NCBI GenBank assembly: GCA_964539665.1
Contig: CAZIKB010000102.1
Span: 1 to 24,433 of the forward strand
Length of the DNA: 24,433 nucleotides
Direction: 5' to 3'
Source: CAZIKB01 sp964539665
Lineage (GTDB): Bacteria; Zhuqueibacterota; Zhuqueibacteria; Oceanimicrobiales; Oceanimicrobiaceae
The position numbers and the translations under genes were made by a program. Shown piece by piece: positions 1-8,024 of this stretch; the stretch's first letter is position 1, and every line of letters starts with the position of its first letter. A model generated the notes under the pieces. The model had not been told where the DNA came from, did not search any database, and worked only from the letters and a program-made list of their open reading frames with translations.

Positions 1-1
1 C

Positions 2-643
2 CATGCCGCAGCAGCTACAAAAGATGGCCGGCTCCTAGACGAGATTTATCCGTTAGACGGCGTGAAACAAGACCTGCTCATTCGGGCAGACACTACCCTG
101 GAAAGATTGGCCAAACTGCGGCCTGTTTTTGACAGTAGTGGAAGCGGTACTATTTCAGCCGGCAATTCCAGCCCCTTAACAGATGGCGCATCTGCAGTGC
201 TTTTAATGTCGGAATCCAGAGCAAAAAAAGACGGACATGTACCTTTGGCATTTATCAAAGGATTTGAGTATGCCGCTATCGATCCTAACGACGGCCTATT
301 GATGGCGCCTTGCATAACCGTACCCCGATTATTAAAAAAGACAGGTCTCAAGCTTTCGGAGATGGATATTATTGAAGTGCACGAAGCTTTTGGAGCGCAG
401 GTGGTATGTAATATTCGCGCCTGGGAGAATGGCTGGAAAGAGGAAGCCATTGGCAAGCTGGAGCGGGACAAGTTAAATCCTCTGGGAAGCTCGATTGCAG
501 TAGGTCATCCTTTTGCTGCAACAGGCGGCCGAATCGTCACCACGCTGGCCAATGAGATGAAACGACGAAATTCAAAATATGGATTAATCAGCATTTGTGC
601 AGCCGGGGCTATGGCTGCAGCTATGATTTTGGAAAGGGATTAG
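2..643 (+). CDS. FadI-type thiolase (acetyl-CoA acyltransferase), 3' part
   Basis: This is the C-terminal part of a thiolase, which cleaves 3-ketoacyl-CoA with CoA in beta-oxidation or condenses acyl-CoAs. The frame is open to the left edge of the window, so the gene is cut by the window; the GTG at 62 is internal, not a start. Visible motifs are GNSSPLTDGA, HEAFGAQ (active-site His loop), GHPFAATGGR, and a C-terminal ICAAGAMAAAM carrying the second catalytic Cys. The GHPFAATG and CAAG forms resemble FadI and the trifunctional-enzyme beta subunit more than acetoacetyl-CoA thiolases; this subfamily call is inference. It ends 1 bp before the end of rnc on the opposite strand, with no terminator between them. 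Confidence 0.9.
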   Translation, partial: HAAAATKDGRLLDEIYPLDGVKQDLLIRADTTLERLAKLRPVFDSSGSGTISAGNSSPLTDGASAVLLMSESRAKKDGHVPLAFIKGFEYAAIDPNDGLLMAPCITVPRLLKKTGLKLSEMDIIEVHEAFGAQVVCNIRAWENGWKEEAIGKLERDKLNPLGSSIAVGHPFAATGGRIVTTLANEMKRRNSKYGLISICAAGAMAAAMILERD

Positions 644-644
644 T

Positions 645-1400
645 TTAAATCAAATGAAGATTTCGCAGGGCTTGATGAGCCGCTAATTGCTCAGCTCGTT
701 TTTTACTCGTTGCGGTACCTGTTCCTAACAAGTCATCTTGAATTTTTACTTGAATCGTAAACATCTTTTCATGGTCTGGACCTTCAACTGATTGCACATG
801 GTAACAAGGTGTGCCGATAGTTAGACTCTGAGCATATTCTAACAGCATACTTTTGAAATTTGTATGCAATTCTTCAGAAATAAGATCTTCAAAATTGCAT
901 AACATTTTTTGTTCAATAAAATCGCGGGTTTTGTCTAATCCACCATCAAGATAAATAGCGCCGATGATTGCCTCAATAGCATCTGAATTGATAGAAGCCC
1001 GTTTTCGTCCACCCGATTTTATTTCTGACTCGCTCAGTAACAGATATTCACCTATTCCCATCGCTCTGGCAATTTTCGCTAAAATTCTTCTGCTGACAAT
1101 CAGCGATTTCATACTGGTAAGATCGCCCTCTTCTTTATCAGGAAATCGCAGGTAAAGATATTCAACAACTAACAGTCCTAATATCGCATCGCCCAAAAGC
1201 TCCAGACGTTCATTGGAATCTATTCTATTTTCCTGAGTTAAAGGCAGGTATGAGCGATGTTTTAAGGCTTGAATAAACAGGTCATGATCATTAAAATCGT
1301 AACCAATTGTTTCTTTTAAAGATTTAAAATCAATTTGATGGTTTTGAGGTTTCGGTGTAAAAAAGAATTTCTTGAACGGAAGCTTGATCAAGTTGAACAT
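645..1400 (-). CDS. rnc: Ribonuclease III
   Basis: Endoribonuclease specific for double-stranded RNA, acting in rRNA and mRNA processing; 251 residues. The RNase III signature NERLELLGDAIL lies at 63-74 with metal-binding E64, E67 and D71. The second acidic pair is D140 and E143 in SDAIEAIIGAIYLDGG. A double-stranded RNA-binding domain fills about 177-249 and ends with the KKRAEQLAAHQAL helix. A basic, aromatic N-terminal extension of about 20 residues precedes the catalytic domain. It starts with ATG without a strong SD, 33 bp after fabF, and is the last gene of the fab operon, a common place for rnc. Its 3' end abuts the convergent thiolase. Confidence 0.96.
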   Translation of the reverse strand: MFNLIKLPFKKFFFTPKPQNHQIDFKSLKETIGYDFNDHDLFIQALKHRSYLPLTQENRIDSNERLELLGDAILGLLVVEYLYLRFPDKEEGDLTSMKSLIVSRRILAKIARAMGIGEYLLLSESEIKSGGRKRASINSDAIEAIIGAIYLDGGLDKTRDFIEQKMLCNFEDLISEELHTNFKSMLLEYAQSLTIGTPCYHVQSVEGPDHEKMFTIQVKIQDDLLGTGTATSKKRAEQLAAHQALRNLHLI

Positions 1401-1433
1401 ACAAGAACGACTCAGAGTTTGAGAATAGTAAAA

Positions 1434-2693
1434 CTAACCTGCGTACTTTTTAACTAAAAGAGAAACATTATGTCCCCCAAACCCAAAAGAATTTGAAATA
1501 GCTGCCCAAATCTCCTTCTCCTTCGGCTCATTAGGCGTACATCTTAAATCACATTCAGGATCGGATTCTTCCTGATTTATAGTTGGATGAATCAGGTCTT
1601 CTTTTATTGATATGACAGTCGCGATAAATTCAACCCCGCCGGAGGCTCCGAGTAAATGACCAACCATTGACTTTGTAGAATTAATATCTAATTTATAAGC
1701 ATTCTCACCAAAAACTTTTTTGATTGCGCGAGTTTCTGCAATGTCTCCATGAGGAGTGGATGTGCCATGAGTATTTATGTAGTCAATTTCTCTCGGCGCC
1801 ATTTCAGCGTCTTTTAACGCATTTTCCATAGCGGCAATTGCGCCTTCGCCGCCTGGTGCAGGCGCGGTGATGTGATATGCATCGGCAGTATAGCCAGCGC
1901 CAGCTAATTCTCCATAAATTGTTGCGCCGCGGTCTAAAGCGTGTTCCAGTTTTTCCAGGACAACAACTCCTGCTCCTTCTCCCATTACGAATCCATCTCT
2001 ATTTTTATCAAATGGACGGCTCGCTTTTTGTGGTGCGTCGTTGCGAGTGGAAAGCGCTTTCATAGCGTTAAAACCACCAACACCTAACGGGGTGATTGCT
2101 GCTTCTGCGCCTCCACAGAGCATAACATCTGCCTCGTCACGTTGAATAATTCTAAAGGCTTCGCCAATGCCGTGGGAACTCGAAGCACATGCAGAGATAG
2201 TAGAAAAGTTTGGACCTTTTAAACCGTAGCGAATAGAAATGTATCCAGGCGCAATATCCGAAATAAGCATCGGGATAAAAAAAGGACTGATACGGCGCGG
2301 GCCTTTTTCAAACAGCGTGCGTGATTGCTTTTCAAAGGTTGATATCCCGCCTATTCCGGAACTCACAATGACTCCGATTCGGGCTTTATCTTCCTGATCA
2401 AAATTTAACCCAGAATGCCTGACAGCATTTTCAGAAGCTGCAAGTGCGAATTGAGTAAAAAGATCCATTCTTCTGGCCTCTTTACGATCAATATAATTTT
2501 CGGGCTGAAAATCTTTTATTTCACCGCCAAACTTAGTATCAAAATTAGTAGTATCAAATTTAGTTATCAAATCTATACCACTTTTACCAGCGACTAAATT
2601 CTGCCAGAATTCCTGGATATCGTGCCCCAATGGAGAAATTAATCCCAGGCCAGTTACAACTACTCTGTTTAATTTTATATTTTTACTTGCCAT
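1434..2693 (-). CDS. fabF: 3-oxoacyl-ACP synthase II
   Basis: KAS II, the elongating condensing enzyme of type II fatty acid synthesis; 419 residues, close to the usual 410-415. The Cys-His-His triad is visible: C169 in TISACASSSHG, H309 in NTHGTSTPHGD and H346 in KSMVGHLLGASG, with conserved K341. The C-terminus carries the NSFGFGGHN loop. The ATG at 2691-2693 has no obvious SD, and a 250-bp spacer with inverted repeats separates it from acpP, so its expression may be less coupled than that of its neighbours. FabF rather than FabB is inferred from the length and the acpP-fabF order. Confidence 0.96.
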   Translation of the reverse strand: MASKNIKLNRVVVTGLGLISPLGHDIQEFWQNLVAGKSGIDLITKFDTTNFDTKFGGEIKDFQPENYIDRKEARRMDLFTQFALAASENAVRHSGLNFDQEDKARIGVIVSSGIGGISTFEKQSRTLFEKGPRRISPFFIPMLISDIAPGYISIRYGLKGPNFSTISACASSSHGIGEAFRIIQRDEADVMLCGGAEAAITPLGVGGFNAMKALSTRNDAPQKASRPFDKNRDGFVMGEGAGVVVLEKLEHALDRGATIYGELAGAGYTADAYHITAPAPGGEGAIAAMENALKDAEMAPREIDYINTHGTSTPHGDIAETRAIKKVFGENAYKLDINSTKSMVGHLLGASGGVEFIATVISIKEDLIHPTINQEESDPECDLRCTPNEPKEKEIWAAISNSFGFGGHNVSLLVKKYAG

Positions 2694-2768
2694 AATATAT
2701 TACTTATTACTTAATAAAAGCTCGCTAAATTGATGCTCATTATTAAATGGTTTGATAGCAAACGGAAG

Positions 2769-2910
2769 GCACGGATTTGATTAATATCCACGGATTGTGG
2801 GAGTTGTTAAATAAATCAAAACAGAAAACATATCACTTGTCCAGTTCGTTTGTTAATAAAACTTTAACATAAAAATCCGGGTTAATCTGTTTTATCTCGG
2901 TAATCCGTGC
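2769..2910. repeat. Inverted repeat in the acpP-fabF spacer
   Basis: GCACGGATT at 2769-2777 is matched in inverted orientation by AATCCGTGC at 2902-2910. A further CCACGGATT lies at 2788-2796 and an AATCCGG at 2874-2880, so each arm carries two related blocks about 10-20 bp apart. No open frame of note lies between. It could form a hairpin in the mRNA between acpP and fabF, or be a degenerate interspersed element. Confidence 0.55.
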
Positions 2911-2943
2911 TGATTCCGGACTTACATCAACTTTTTTACTACT

Positions 2944-3186
2944 TTATTCTTTTTCAGCTAATTTCTTTTCTAAATAATCTACAGCCTGCTTCACTGTTGT
3001 TAATTTTTCTGCATCTTCGTCTGGTATTTCAATGTCAAATTCTTCCTCAAAGGCCATAACTAATTCAACAGTATCTAACGAGTCAGCGCCAAGATCATCA
3101 ATAAATGATGCCTCTTCAGAAACTTCATTAACATCCACCCCTAATTGTTCTACGATTATTTCTTTTACCTTTTCATTGAGTGCCAT
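2944..3186 (-). CDS. acpP: Acyl carrier protein
   Basis: Carrier of the growing acyl chain; 80 residues and strongly acidic, as is normal for the family. The 4'-phosphopantetheine site is S36 in LGADSLDTVELVMAFEEEF. The ATG is preceded by a perfect GGAGG (3195-3199) at a spacing of 8 nt, in keeping with the high expression this protein needs. It lies about 100 bp after fabG and before fabF in the operon. Maturation would need a holo-ACP synthase, which is not encoded in this window. Confidence 0.97.
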   Translation of the reverse strand: MALNEKVKEIIVEQLGVDVNEVSEEASFIDDLGADSLDTVELVMAFEEEFDIEIPDEDAEKLTTVKQAVDYLEKKLAEKE

Positions 3187-3286
3187 TAATTTTTCCTCCA
3201 GTTATTATTATCTGTAAATATTTTTTTGCTTTTGATGTAATTAATTTGAACAATATATAAATAAATTTAATGAGATTCAATTATTT

Positions 3287-4027
3287 TTACATTACCATTC
3301 CGCCATCTACATTTATTACCTGACCCGTAATATAGGACGCATCATCAGTAGACAAGAATAAAACAAGCTTTGCCACATCTTCTGGTTGGCCAAGCCGGGC
3401 CAAGGGTATAGCGTTCGTTAATTCTGCTTTGGCTTTTTCGGGCAAGTTAGCTGTCATATCTGTGTCAATGAATCCAGGCGCCACCGCATTGACACGAATA
3501 TTTCGAGCAGCTAATTCTTTTGCTACACTTTTGGTCAGTCCAATCACACCGGCTTTTGAAGCGGCGTAATTAGTTTGACCGGCATTTCCAATTACACCTA
3601 CAACCGATGCCATGTTAATTATTATTCCAGACCGTTGCTTCATGAATGGTTTAGTAATTGCCCTAATACAATTAAAAGTACCTTTCAGGTTCACTGCAAT
3701 GACCGCATCCCATTCATCATCTTTCATTCGCATTAGCAAATTATCACGGGTAATGCCGGCATTGTTTACTAAAATATCAATCTTGCCGAATCTTTCAACA
3801 GTTTTATCAATTATTTTTTGGGCATCTTCAACCCGGGTTACATTAGATTCAATCCCCATCGCTTCGCTGCCCATTTCAGTGATTTGGTCAACAGCTTTTT
3901 GGATGGTCACTTCATCAAGGTCGCAAATAACCACTTTTGCACCATTTCTCGCTAATTCCAAAGCGATAGCCCGTCCAATCCCGCGTGCAGACCCCGTAAC
4001 TATTGCCACTTTATCTTTAAGGTTCAT
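3287..4027 (-). CDS. fabG: 3-oxoacyl-ACP reductase
   Basis: NADPH-dependent reduction of 3-ketoacyl-ACP; 246 residues, a typical classical short-chain dehydrogenase. The Rossmann loop TGSARGIGRA is at 11-20 and NNAGIT at 88-93. The catalytic set is N113, S141, Y154 and K158 (NYAASKAG). The C-terminus YITGQVINVDGGMVM is characteristic of FabG. The ATG follows a GGAG at a 7-nt spacing, and the start lies 13 bp after the fabD stop, so the two genes are probably translated from one message. The operon context makes FabG far more likely than another SDR. Confidence 0.97.
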   Translation of the reverse strand: MNLKDKVAIVTGSARGIGRAIALELARNGAKVVICDLDEVTIQKAVDQITEMGSEAMGIESNVTRVEDAQKIIDKTVERFGKIDILVNNAGITRDNLLMRMKDDEWDAVIAVNLKGTFNCIRAITKPFMKQRSGIIINMASVVGVIGNAGQTNYAASKAGVIGLTKSVAKELAARNIRVNAVAPGFIDTDMTANLPEKAKAELTNAIPLARLGQPEDVAKLVLFLSTDDASYITGQVINVDGGMVM

Positions 4028-4040
4028 ATGATTTCTCCCT

Positions 4041-4958
4041 TCAGCATTTTTCTAAACTCTCTATTGTATCGATAGATTTCCCCTCTACTTCCCTATTGAT
4101 CCGTTTTAGGAGACCTTTGAGTACATTTCCAGGTCCGATTTCATAAAATTCTGTTGCTCCGTCCTGAATCATATTCTCAATAATTTCAAGCCATCGCACC
4201 GGACTTGTTAACTGCTCTGTTAAATTCCGCTTAATTTCTTCAGGCTCGGTTACAGGTTTCGCATGCACATTTGAATAGACCGGGATACGAGCTGTTTTAA
4301 TATCGATCTCATCCAATGCCTTTTTCAAACCGGATTCGGCATATTCCATGAGTGGCGAATGAAATGCACCGCTTACTACCAGTGGAATAACTCTCTTTGC
4401 GCCTTTTTCTTTTGAGAGTTCCATGGCCCGTGTAACGCCAGCTACTGAGCCGGAAATGACGACTTGTGCTGGTGAGTTGTAGTTGGCAACCTGGACAATT
4501 CCGATAGTACTCGCTTCATCACAAACACTTTTTACAACATCTGTCTTAAGACCAATTATTGCCGCCATAGTACCTTTTTTAATTTCCCCGGCTTGCTGCA
4601 TAAGTTCAGCCCTGATTTTCACTAATGCTAATGCATCTTCGAGTGACAGCGACTGAGCAGCATAAAGTGCAGAATATTCACCCAGACTATGTCCTGCAAC
4701 CATATCTGGTGCAAATTCTTTCTTTAACAATATTTGGGTAAGAATCACGCTATGAACAAATATGGCAGGTTGTGTAATCCGTGTCTGCTTGAGTTCTTCT
4801 TCCGGTCCATGAAAAGATATTTTTGCTAAATCAAATCCTAATATATCGTTAGCATTGTCGTAAATTTCTTTTGCTTCACTTAAACTTTCATAAAGGTCTT
4901 GAGCCATGCCAACAAATTGTGAGCCCTGACCCGGAAAAATAAATGCTCTTTTAGAAAT
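4041..4958 (-). CDS. fabD: Malonyl-CoA:ACP transacylase, probable ATT start
   Basis: Loads malonyl groups onto ACP. The first ATG (4905-4907) would remove the conserved PGQGSQ loop. Reading upstream in frame gives SKRAFIFPGQGSQFVGM, open back to a TGA at 4986-4988. The only plausible start is ATT at 4956-4958, 7 nt downstream of a perfect GGAGG (4966-4970); no ATG, GTG or TTG is available in frame. With that start the protein has 305 residues, and catalytic positions fall at Q11, S91 (GHSLGEYSA), R116 and H200 (GAFHSPLM). E. coli FabD has Q11, S92, R117 and H201 in 309 residues, so this length fits. A sequencing error in an original ATG is the main alternative. Confidence 0.93.
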   Translation of the reverse strand: MSKRAFIFPGQGSQFVGMAQDLYESLSEAKEIYDNANDILGFDLAKISFHGPEEELKQTRITQPAIFVHSVILTQILLKKEFAPDMVAGHSLGEYSALYAAQSLSLEDALALVKIRAELMQQAGEIKKGTMAAIIGLKTDVVKSVCDEASTIGIVQVANYNSPAQVVISGSVAGVTRAMELSKEKGAKRVIPLVVSGAFHSPLMEYAESGLKKALDEIDIKTARIPVYSNVHAKPVTEPEEIKRNLTEQLTSPVRWLEIIENMIQDGATEFYEIGPGNVLKGLLKRINREVEGKSIDTIESLEKC

Positions 4959-4965
4959 CCTTCTT

Positions 4966-4970
4966 CCTCC
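4966..4970 (-). promoter_or_regulatory. SD that places the fabD start at ATT
   Basis: On the minus strand this reads GGAGG, followed by 7 nt and then ATT. It is the only strong SD near the 5' end of fabD and decides the start, since the downstream ATG at 4905-4907 has no SD and would lose the GQGSQ motif. Confidence 0.75.
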
Positions 4971-5069
4971 CTGTAAAATTCTTGCTCAACTCTTTTTTAG
5001 CTGTTAAAATTATAACTCAATCGTCTCAATTGAAATACTTGGAAACGAGGACGTTTGCGTCACATTTTA

Positions 5070-6059
5070 TTATACTCTAATGACTGCAGAACCCCAGGTG
5101 AATCCACCGCCGAATGCCACCATGAGGCACAGATCACCGGGTTTCAGAATGCCTTTTTCTTTAGCTTCATTAAAAGCAACCGGAATAGAAGCCGATGAAG
5201 TATTGCCATAATCATGGATATTGATATAGACTTTTTCCTTTGGCAGTTTTAATCTTTTCATGGTTGCATTGATGATTCTTATATTAGCCTGGTGTGGGAT
5301 TAACAGGTCCACATCATCTGGAGTTAGACCAGTTTTTTCGAGAATATGAGTAGCTGCATCTCCCATGGCTGTAACCGCCGCCTTAAAAACTTCTTGTCCC
5401 TGCATTTTAATATTATTCAAATTTTCATTGACCGCGACATCATAAGGATAACGCGTCCCGCCGCCAGGCATTAAAAGCAGATGCGCTAAATTACCATTGG
5501 TCTTTATAAACGTACCCAAAACACCGCTTCCATTTCCATTAGAAGGAGCCAGAACGGCGGCACCGGATGCGTCACCAAAAAGCACACAGGTTGCGCGGTC
5601 TTTCCAATCAGTGATCCTTGTTAAAATTTCTGTCCCGATTATCAACACATTCTTACTTTTCCCGGAAGCAATTAATCCATCTGCCACGTTCAAAGCAAAT
5701 ATGAATCCGGAACAAGTTGCCTGTACATCAAATGCCGCTGCATTTACTGCTCCAATCTTTTGTTGTACATAACAAGCTGTAGAAGGAAATGTGACATCGC
5801 CAGTAACTGTTGCGACTATTATTGTATCTAACTCTTCAGGTTTCATATTTGCTTCACATAGTGCATTTTTTGCCGCTTCAGCAGATAAGTCTGAATTATG
5901 CATTTTTTCATCCAGAACATGGCGCACCTTAATTCCAGATCGTTCACGAATCCATTCATCACTTGTATCCACCATTTTTTCCAAATCAGCATTGGTTAGA
6001 GTTTTCTCTGGAATGGCTACTCCTGTACCTATAATCATGGATTTTATATTATTCCCCAT
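5070..6059 (-). CDS. fabH: 3-oxoacyl-ACP synthase III
   Basis: KAS III condenses an acyl-CoA primer with malonyl-ACP to start fatty acid synthesis; 329 residues. The Cys-His-Asn triad is C116 (VQATCSGFIFAL), H256 (LIPHQANIRI) and N286 (HDYGNTSSASIP). The C-terminal AFGGGFTWGSAVIR is typical. The ATG lies inside the end of plsX (11-bp overlap) and its GGAGG also lies in plsX coding sequence, which suggests translational coupling. Primer preference (acetyl or branched) cannot be read from the sequence. A spacer of about 110 bp separates it from fabD. Confidence 0.97.
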   Translation of the reverse strand: MGNNIKSMIIGTGVAIPEKTLTNADLEKMVDTSDEWIRERSGIKVRHVLDEKMHNSDLSAEAAKNALCEANMKPEELDTIIVATVTGDVTFPSTACYVQQKIGAVNAAAFDVQATCSGFIFALNVADGLIASGKSKNVLIIGTEILTRITDWKDRATCVLFGDASGAAVLAPSNGNGSGVLGTFIKTNGNLAHLLLMPGGGTRYPYDVAVNENLNNIKMQGQEVFKAAVTAMGDAATHILEKTGLTPDDVDLLIPHQANIRIINATMKRLKLPKEKVYINIHDYGNTSSASIPVAFNEAKEKGILKPGDLCLMVAFGGGFTWGSAVIRV

Positions 6060-7071
6060 CTATTTTCTCCTCCATTCTACCGGACAATTCATCTCGTATT
6101 TGTTCATTCACTTTTTGTCTGATCATCATCGCAGCCTCTTGCACAGCATTTTTTATTGCCTTTGGGGTTGAACTTCCATGACAGATAAAACAGCTACCGC
6201 TAATACCCAGCAAAGGCGCTCCGCCATATTCCTCGTAATCATAAATTCGCCGTAATCGTTCAAATGTAGGTTTTAGAAGAAATGCCCCTATATTCGAAAA
6301 AACTTTTTTACCCACTTTTCTCTTTAAAGTTTTTGAATATACCCCATTAAAACTTTCAGCAAATTTTAACACAACATTCCCTGTGAATCCTTCACAGACA
6401 ATCACATCTACTTTTCCGCTCATCACGTCTCTACCTTCAATGTTGCCGACAAAATTTAACTTGCTCTTAGTGAGAAGTTTATAAGCTTCTTGTATGACTT
6501 CTTTTCCCTTGTTCTCTTCTTCACCAATATTTAAAAGCCCGACTTTAGGCTCAGGAATATTATAAACATTTTTCATGTACATATTACCCATTATACCAAA
6601 TTGCACTAAGTGCGCGGGTTTGCATTCAAGATTCGCCCCAACATCAATAAGCATGGTTACGCCGTGTTCGTGTGGCACCAAAGAACCAATCGCGGGACGC
6701 CTGACCCCTTCGATTCTACCCAAATTAAAAAACGCGGAAGCCATCACTGCTCCAGTGTGACCGGCGCTTACTACTGCATCTACTTCTTTGCTCTTATGCA
6801 ATTCCATAGCTACATTAATAGAAGCATCTGGTTTTTTTTTCAACGCTGTGGTAGGGATTTCCCCCATCTCAATTTTTTGTGATGCATGTCGTATTGATAT
6901 GGGTAAATCTTGAACTCTAAAGTGGCGGGAAAGGTAAGTTTCAATTTTGTATCTATCGCCAACTAAAACCACCTCGTAATCTCCTTTCCCTGACCGAACA
7001 GCTTCAATCCCTCCATGTACGATGGCGTCAGGGGCATAATCACCGCCCATCGCATCGATGGCAATCTTCAT
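6049..7071 (-). CDS. plsX: Phosphate acyltransferase PlsX
   Basis: Converts acyl-ACP to acyl-phosphate, the donor for PlsY in phospholipid synthesis; a peripheral membrane enzyme. The 340 residues match the family. The N-terminal IAIDAMGGDYAPDAIVHG (3-20) is the family signature, SAGHTGA lies at 102-108, and a GGAPLLGISG stretch is near the C-terminus. An SD (GGAG) lies 8 nt before the ATG. It sits between rpmF and fabH, its usual neighbours, and overlaps fabH by 11 bp. Confidence 0.96.
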   Translation of the reverse strand: MKIAIDAMGGDYAPDAIVHGGIEAVRSGKGDYEVVLVGDRYKIETYLSRHFRVQDLPISIRHASQKIEMGEIPTTALKKKPDASINVAMELHKSKEVDAVVSAGHTGAVMASAFFNLGRIEGVRRPAIGSLVPHEHGVTMLIDVGANLECKPAHLVQFGIMGNMYMKNVYNIPEPKVGLLNIGEEENKGKEVIQEAYKLLTKSKLNFVGNIEGRDVMSGKVDVIVCEGFTGNVVLKFAESFNGVYSKTLKRKVGKKVFSNIGAFLLKPTFERLRRIYDYEEYGGAPLLGISGSCFICHGSSTPKAIKNAVQEAAMMIRQKVNEQIRDELSGRMEEKIDGE

Positions 7072-7127
7072 CAGATATTCTCCAAGCTAAAATGCCCCAC
7101 GAATCTGAGCACCGCTTCCTTATTTTA

Positions 7128-7310
7128 TTATACTTCTTTTGGAATAAAAACAGATCGACCGTTGTAATATCCACAATTTGGACATGCACGATGAGGTAGT
7201 TTTGGTTGATGACAATGAGAACACTCACTGATTGTTGGAGCACTAATTTTCCAATGTGTTCTCCTTTTATCTCTACGCGATTTGGAAATTTTTCGTTTAG
7301 GTAATGGCAA
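7128..7310 (-). CDS. rpmF: Ribosomal protein L32
   Basis: Small 50S subunit protein of 60 residues. The basic start MPLPKRKISKSRRDKRRTHWK is typical of bL32. Four cysteines, C30, C33, C43 and C46 in a CxxC-CxxC pattern, make this the zinc-ribbon (C+) form. The start codon is TTG (7308-7310) with AGGAG 6 nt upstream. An overlapping frame (7040-7243) is a shadow. The yceD-rpmF-plsX order is conserved in many bacteria. Confidence 0.95.
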   Translation of the reverse strand: MPLPKRKISKSRRDKRRTHWKISAPTISECSHCHQPKLPHRACPNCGYYNGRSVFIPKEV

Positions 7311-7352
7311 TAGTCTCTCCTTTATATAATAAATCTATAAAATTCAAGCGTA

Positions 7353-7859
7353 TTAGTTAAACAGGTTCTTTAAACTTTCCCACCTCAGATCAATGGTTTC
7401 GTTAATGCATTGACAGGTCGCTTCATTTAAATTGATTCCACAACCCGGGCACAAGCCTTTACAACTGTCAGAACAAACAACCCTCATAGGAAGCGTCAAA
7501 ATTAAACTATCCCGGATGCCAGCAGCTAAATCAATTTCACGTGTATTAGGCATAATTAACTGAACCATCTCTTCATCATTGCTTTTATACTCAGCATATT
7601 TTTTATCCGAAGTGAATGATAATTTGAATTCATCCTCTATATTAACTGTAAAATTCACCAAACATTTATCACATTCAAAAACGGCTTGAGTTTGGACATG
7701 ATTCAATACAAAAATATTTTTATCTCTTTTTTCAAGCTCGCTTCTTATATTTATTTCATTTTTAAAGACTTTATAGTCTTCTAAATGTATATCTTTATCA
7801 TCAACCGTAAATTCAAAGGAATGATTTCCTTCTGTTAAGTTTTGAATATTTAGTTTCAT
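7353..7859 (-). CDS. YceD/DUF177 family 50S maturation protein
   Basis: A 168-residue protein of the DUF177/YceD family, linked to accumulation of 23S rRNA in E. coli and plants. The family core is seen as ECDKC near residue 64 and a cysteine cluster CSDSCKGLCPGCGINLN in the C-terminal third, followed by the usual DLRWESLKNL ending. The cysteines suggest metal binding; this is inference. The ATG has only a weak, distant GAGG. It is the first gene of the fab operon, about 40 bp before rpmF, its normal partner, with a good promoter candidate just upstream. Confidence 0.9.
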   Translation of the reverse strand: MKLNIQNLTEGNHSFEFTVDDKDIHLEDYKVFKNEINIRSELEKRDKNIFVLNHVQTQAVFECDKCLVNFTVNIEDEFKLSFTSDKKYAEYKSNDEEMVQLIMPNTREIDLAAGIRDSLILTLPMRVVCSDSCKGLCPGCGINLNEATCQCINETIDLRWESLKNLFN

Positions 7860-7889
7860 TCAAATCGAATACCTCAAAAAATGGAGTTC

Positions 7890-7918
7890 AATTTAATTAA
7901 TATTTTTTCAATAGTCAA
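7890..7918 (-). promoter_or_regulatory. Candidate sigma-70 promoter of the yceD-rpmF-fab operon
   Basis: On the minus strand, TTGACT (7913-7918) is followed by a 17-nt AT-rich spacer and TAAATT (7890-7895). The -35 is close to consensus and the spacing is ideal, but the -10 is weaker. Transcription would start near 7883, giving a short leader before yceD at 7859. Confidence 0.5.
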
Positions 7919-7930
7919 GCTAAATAATGG

Positions 7931-7956
7931 GTCTTATGTAAGACGCATTGATGCGT
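7931..7956. repeat. Two abutting perfect palindromes with TG loops
   Basis: GTCTTA-TG-TAAGAC (7931-7944) and ACGCAT-TG-ATGCGT (7943-7956) are two perfect 6-bp-arm hairpins sharing two bases. They lie between the ndk 3' end and the operon promoter. They could be part of a transcription end region for ndk or a protein-binding site. Confidence 0.6.
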
Positions 7957-7968
7957 AAAATCTTTCCC

Positions 7969-7998
7969 ACTCGTTCTCCGGCAGAACCGTGAACGAGT
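7969..7998 (-). terminator. Hairpin downstream of ndk, possible terminator
   Basis: ACTCGTTC (7969-7976) pairs with GAACGAGT (7991-7998); an inner CGG/CCG stem (7979-7981 with 7987-7989) closes the loop CAGAA. On the minus strand it follows ndk by about 27 bp and is followed by GGGAAAGATTTT, which has only a short T tract. The stem is clear but the weak U tail leaves the terminator role uncertain. Confidence 0.45.
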
Positions 7999-8024
7999 AG
8001 AATCAAGCAATGACTGAAATATAA

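Noticed and set aside
550..643. Loss of glycines in the thiolase C-terminal motif as a sign of inactivity
   Set aside because: CAAGAMAAAM still fits the thiolase signature, which allows Ala or Gly at these positions.
7040..7243. 67-codon frame spanning the plsX-rpmF junction
   Set aside because: Overlaps rpmF out of frame, while the L32 frame is strongly conserved.
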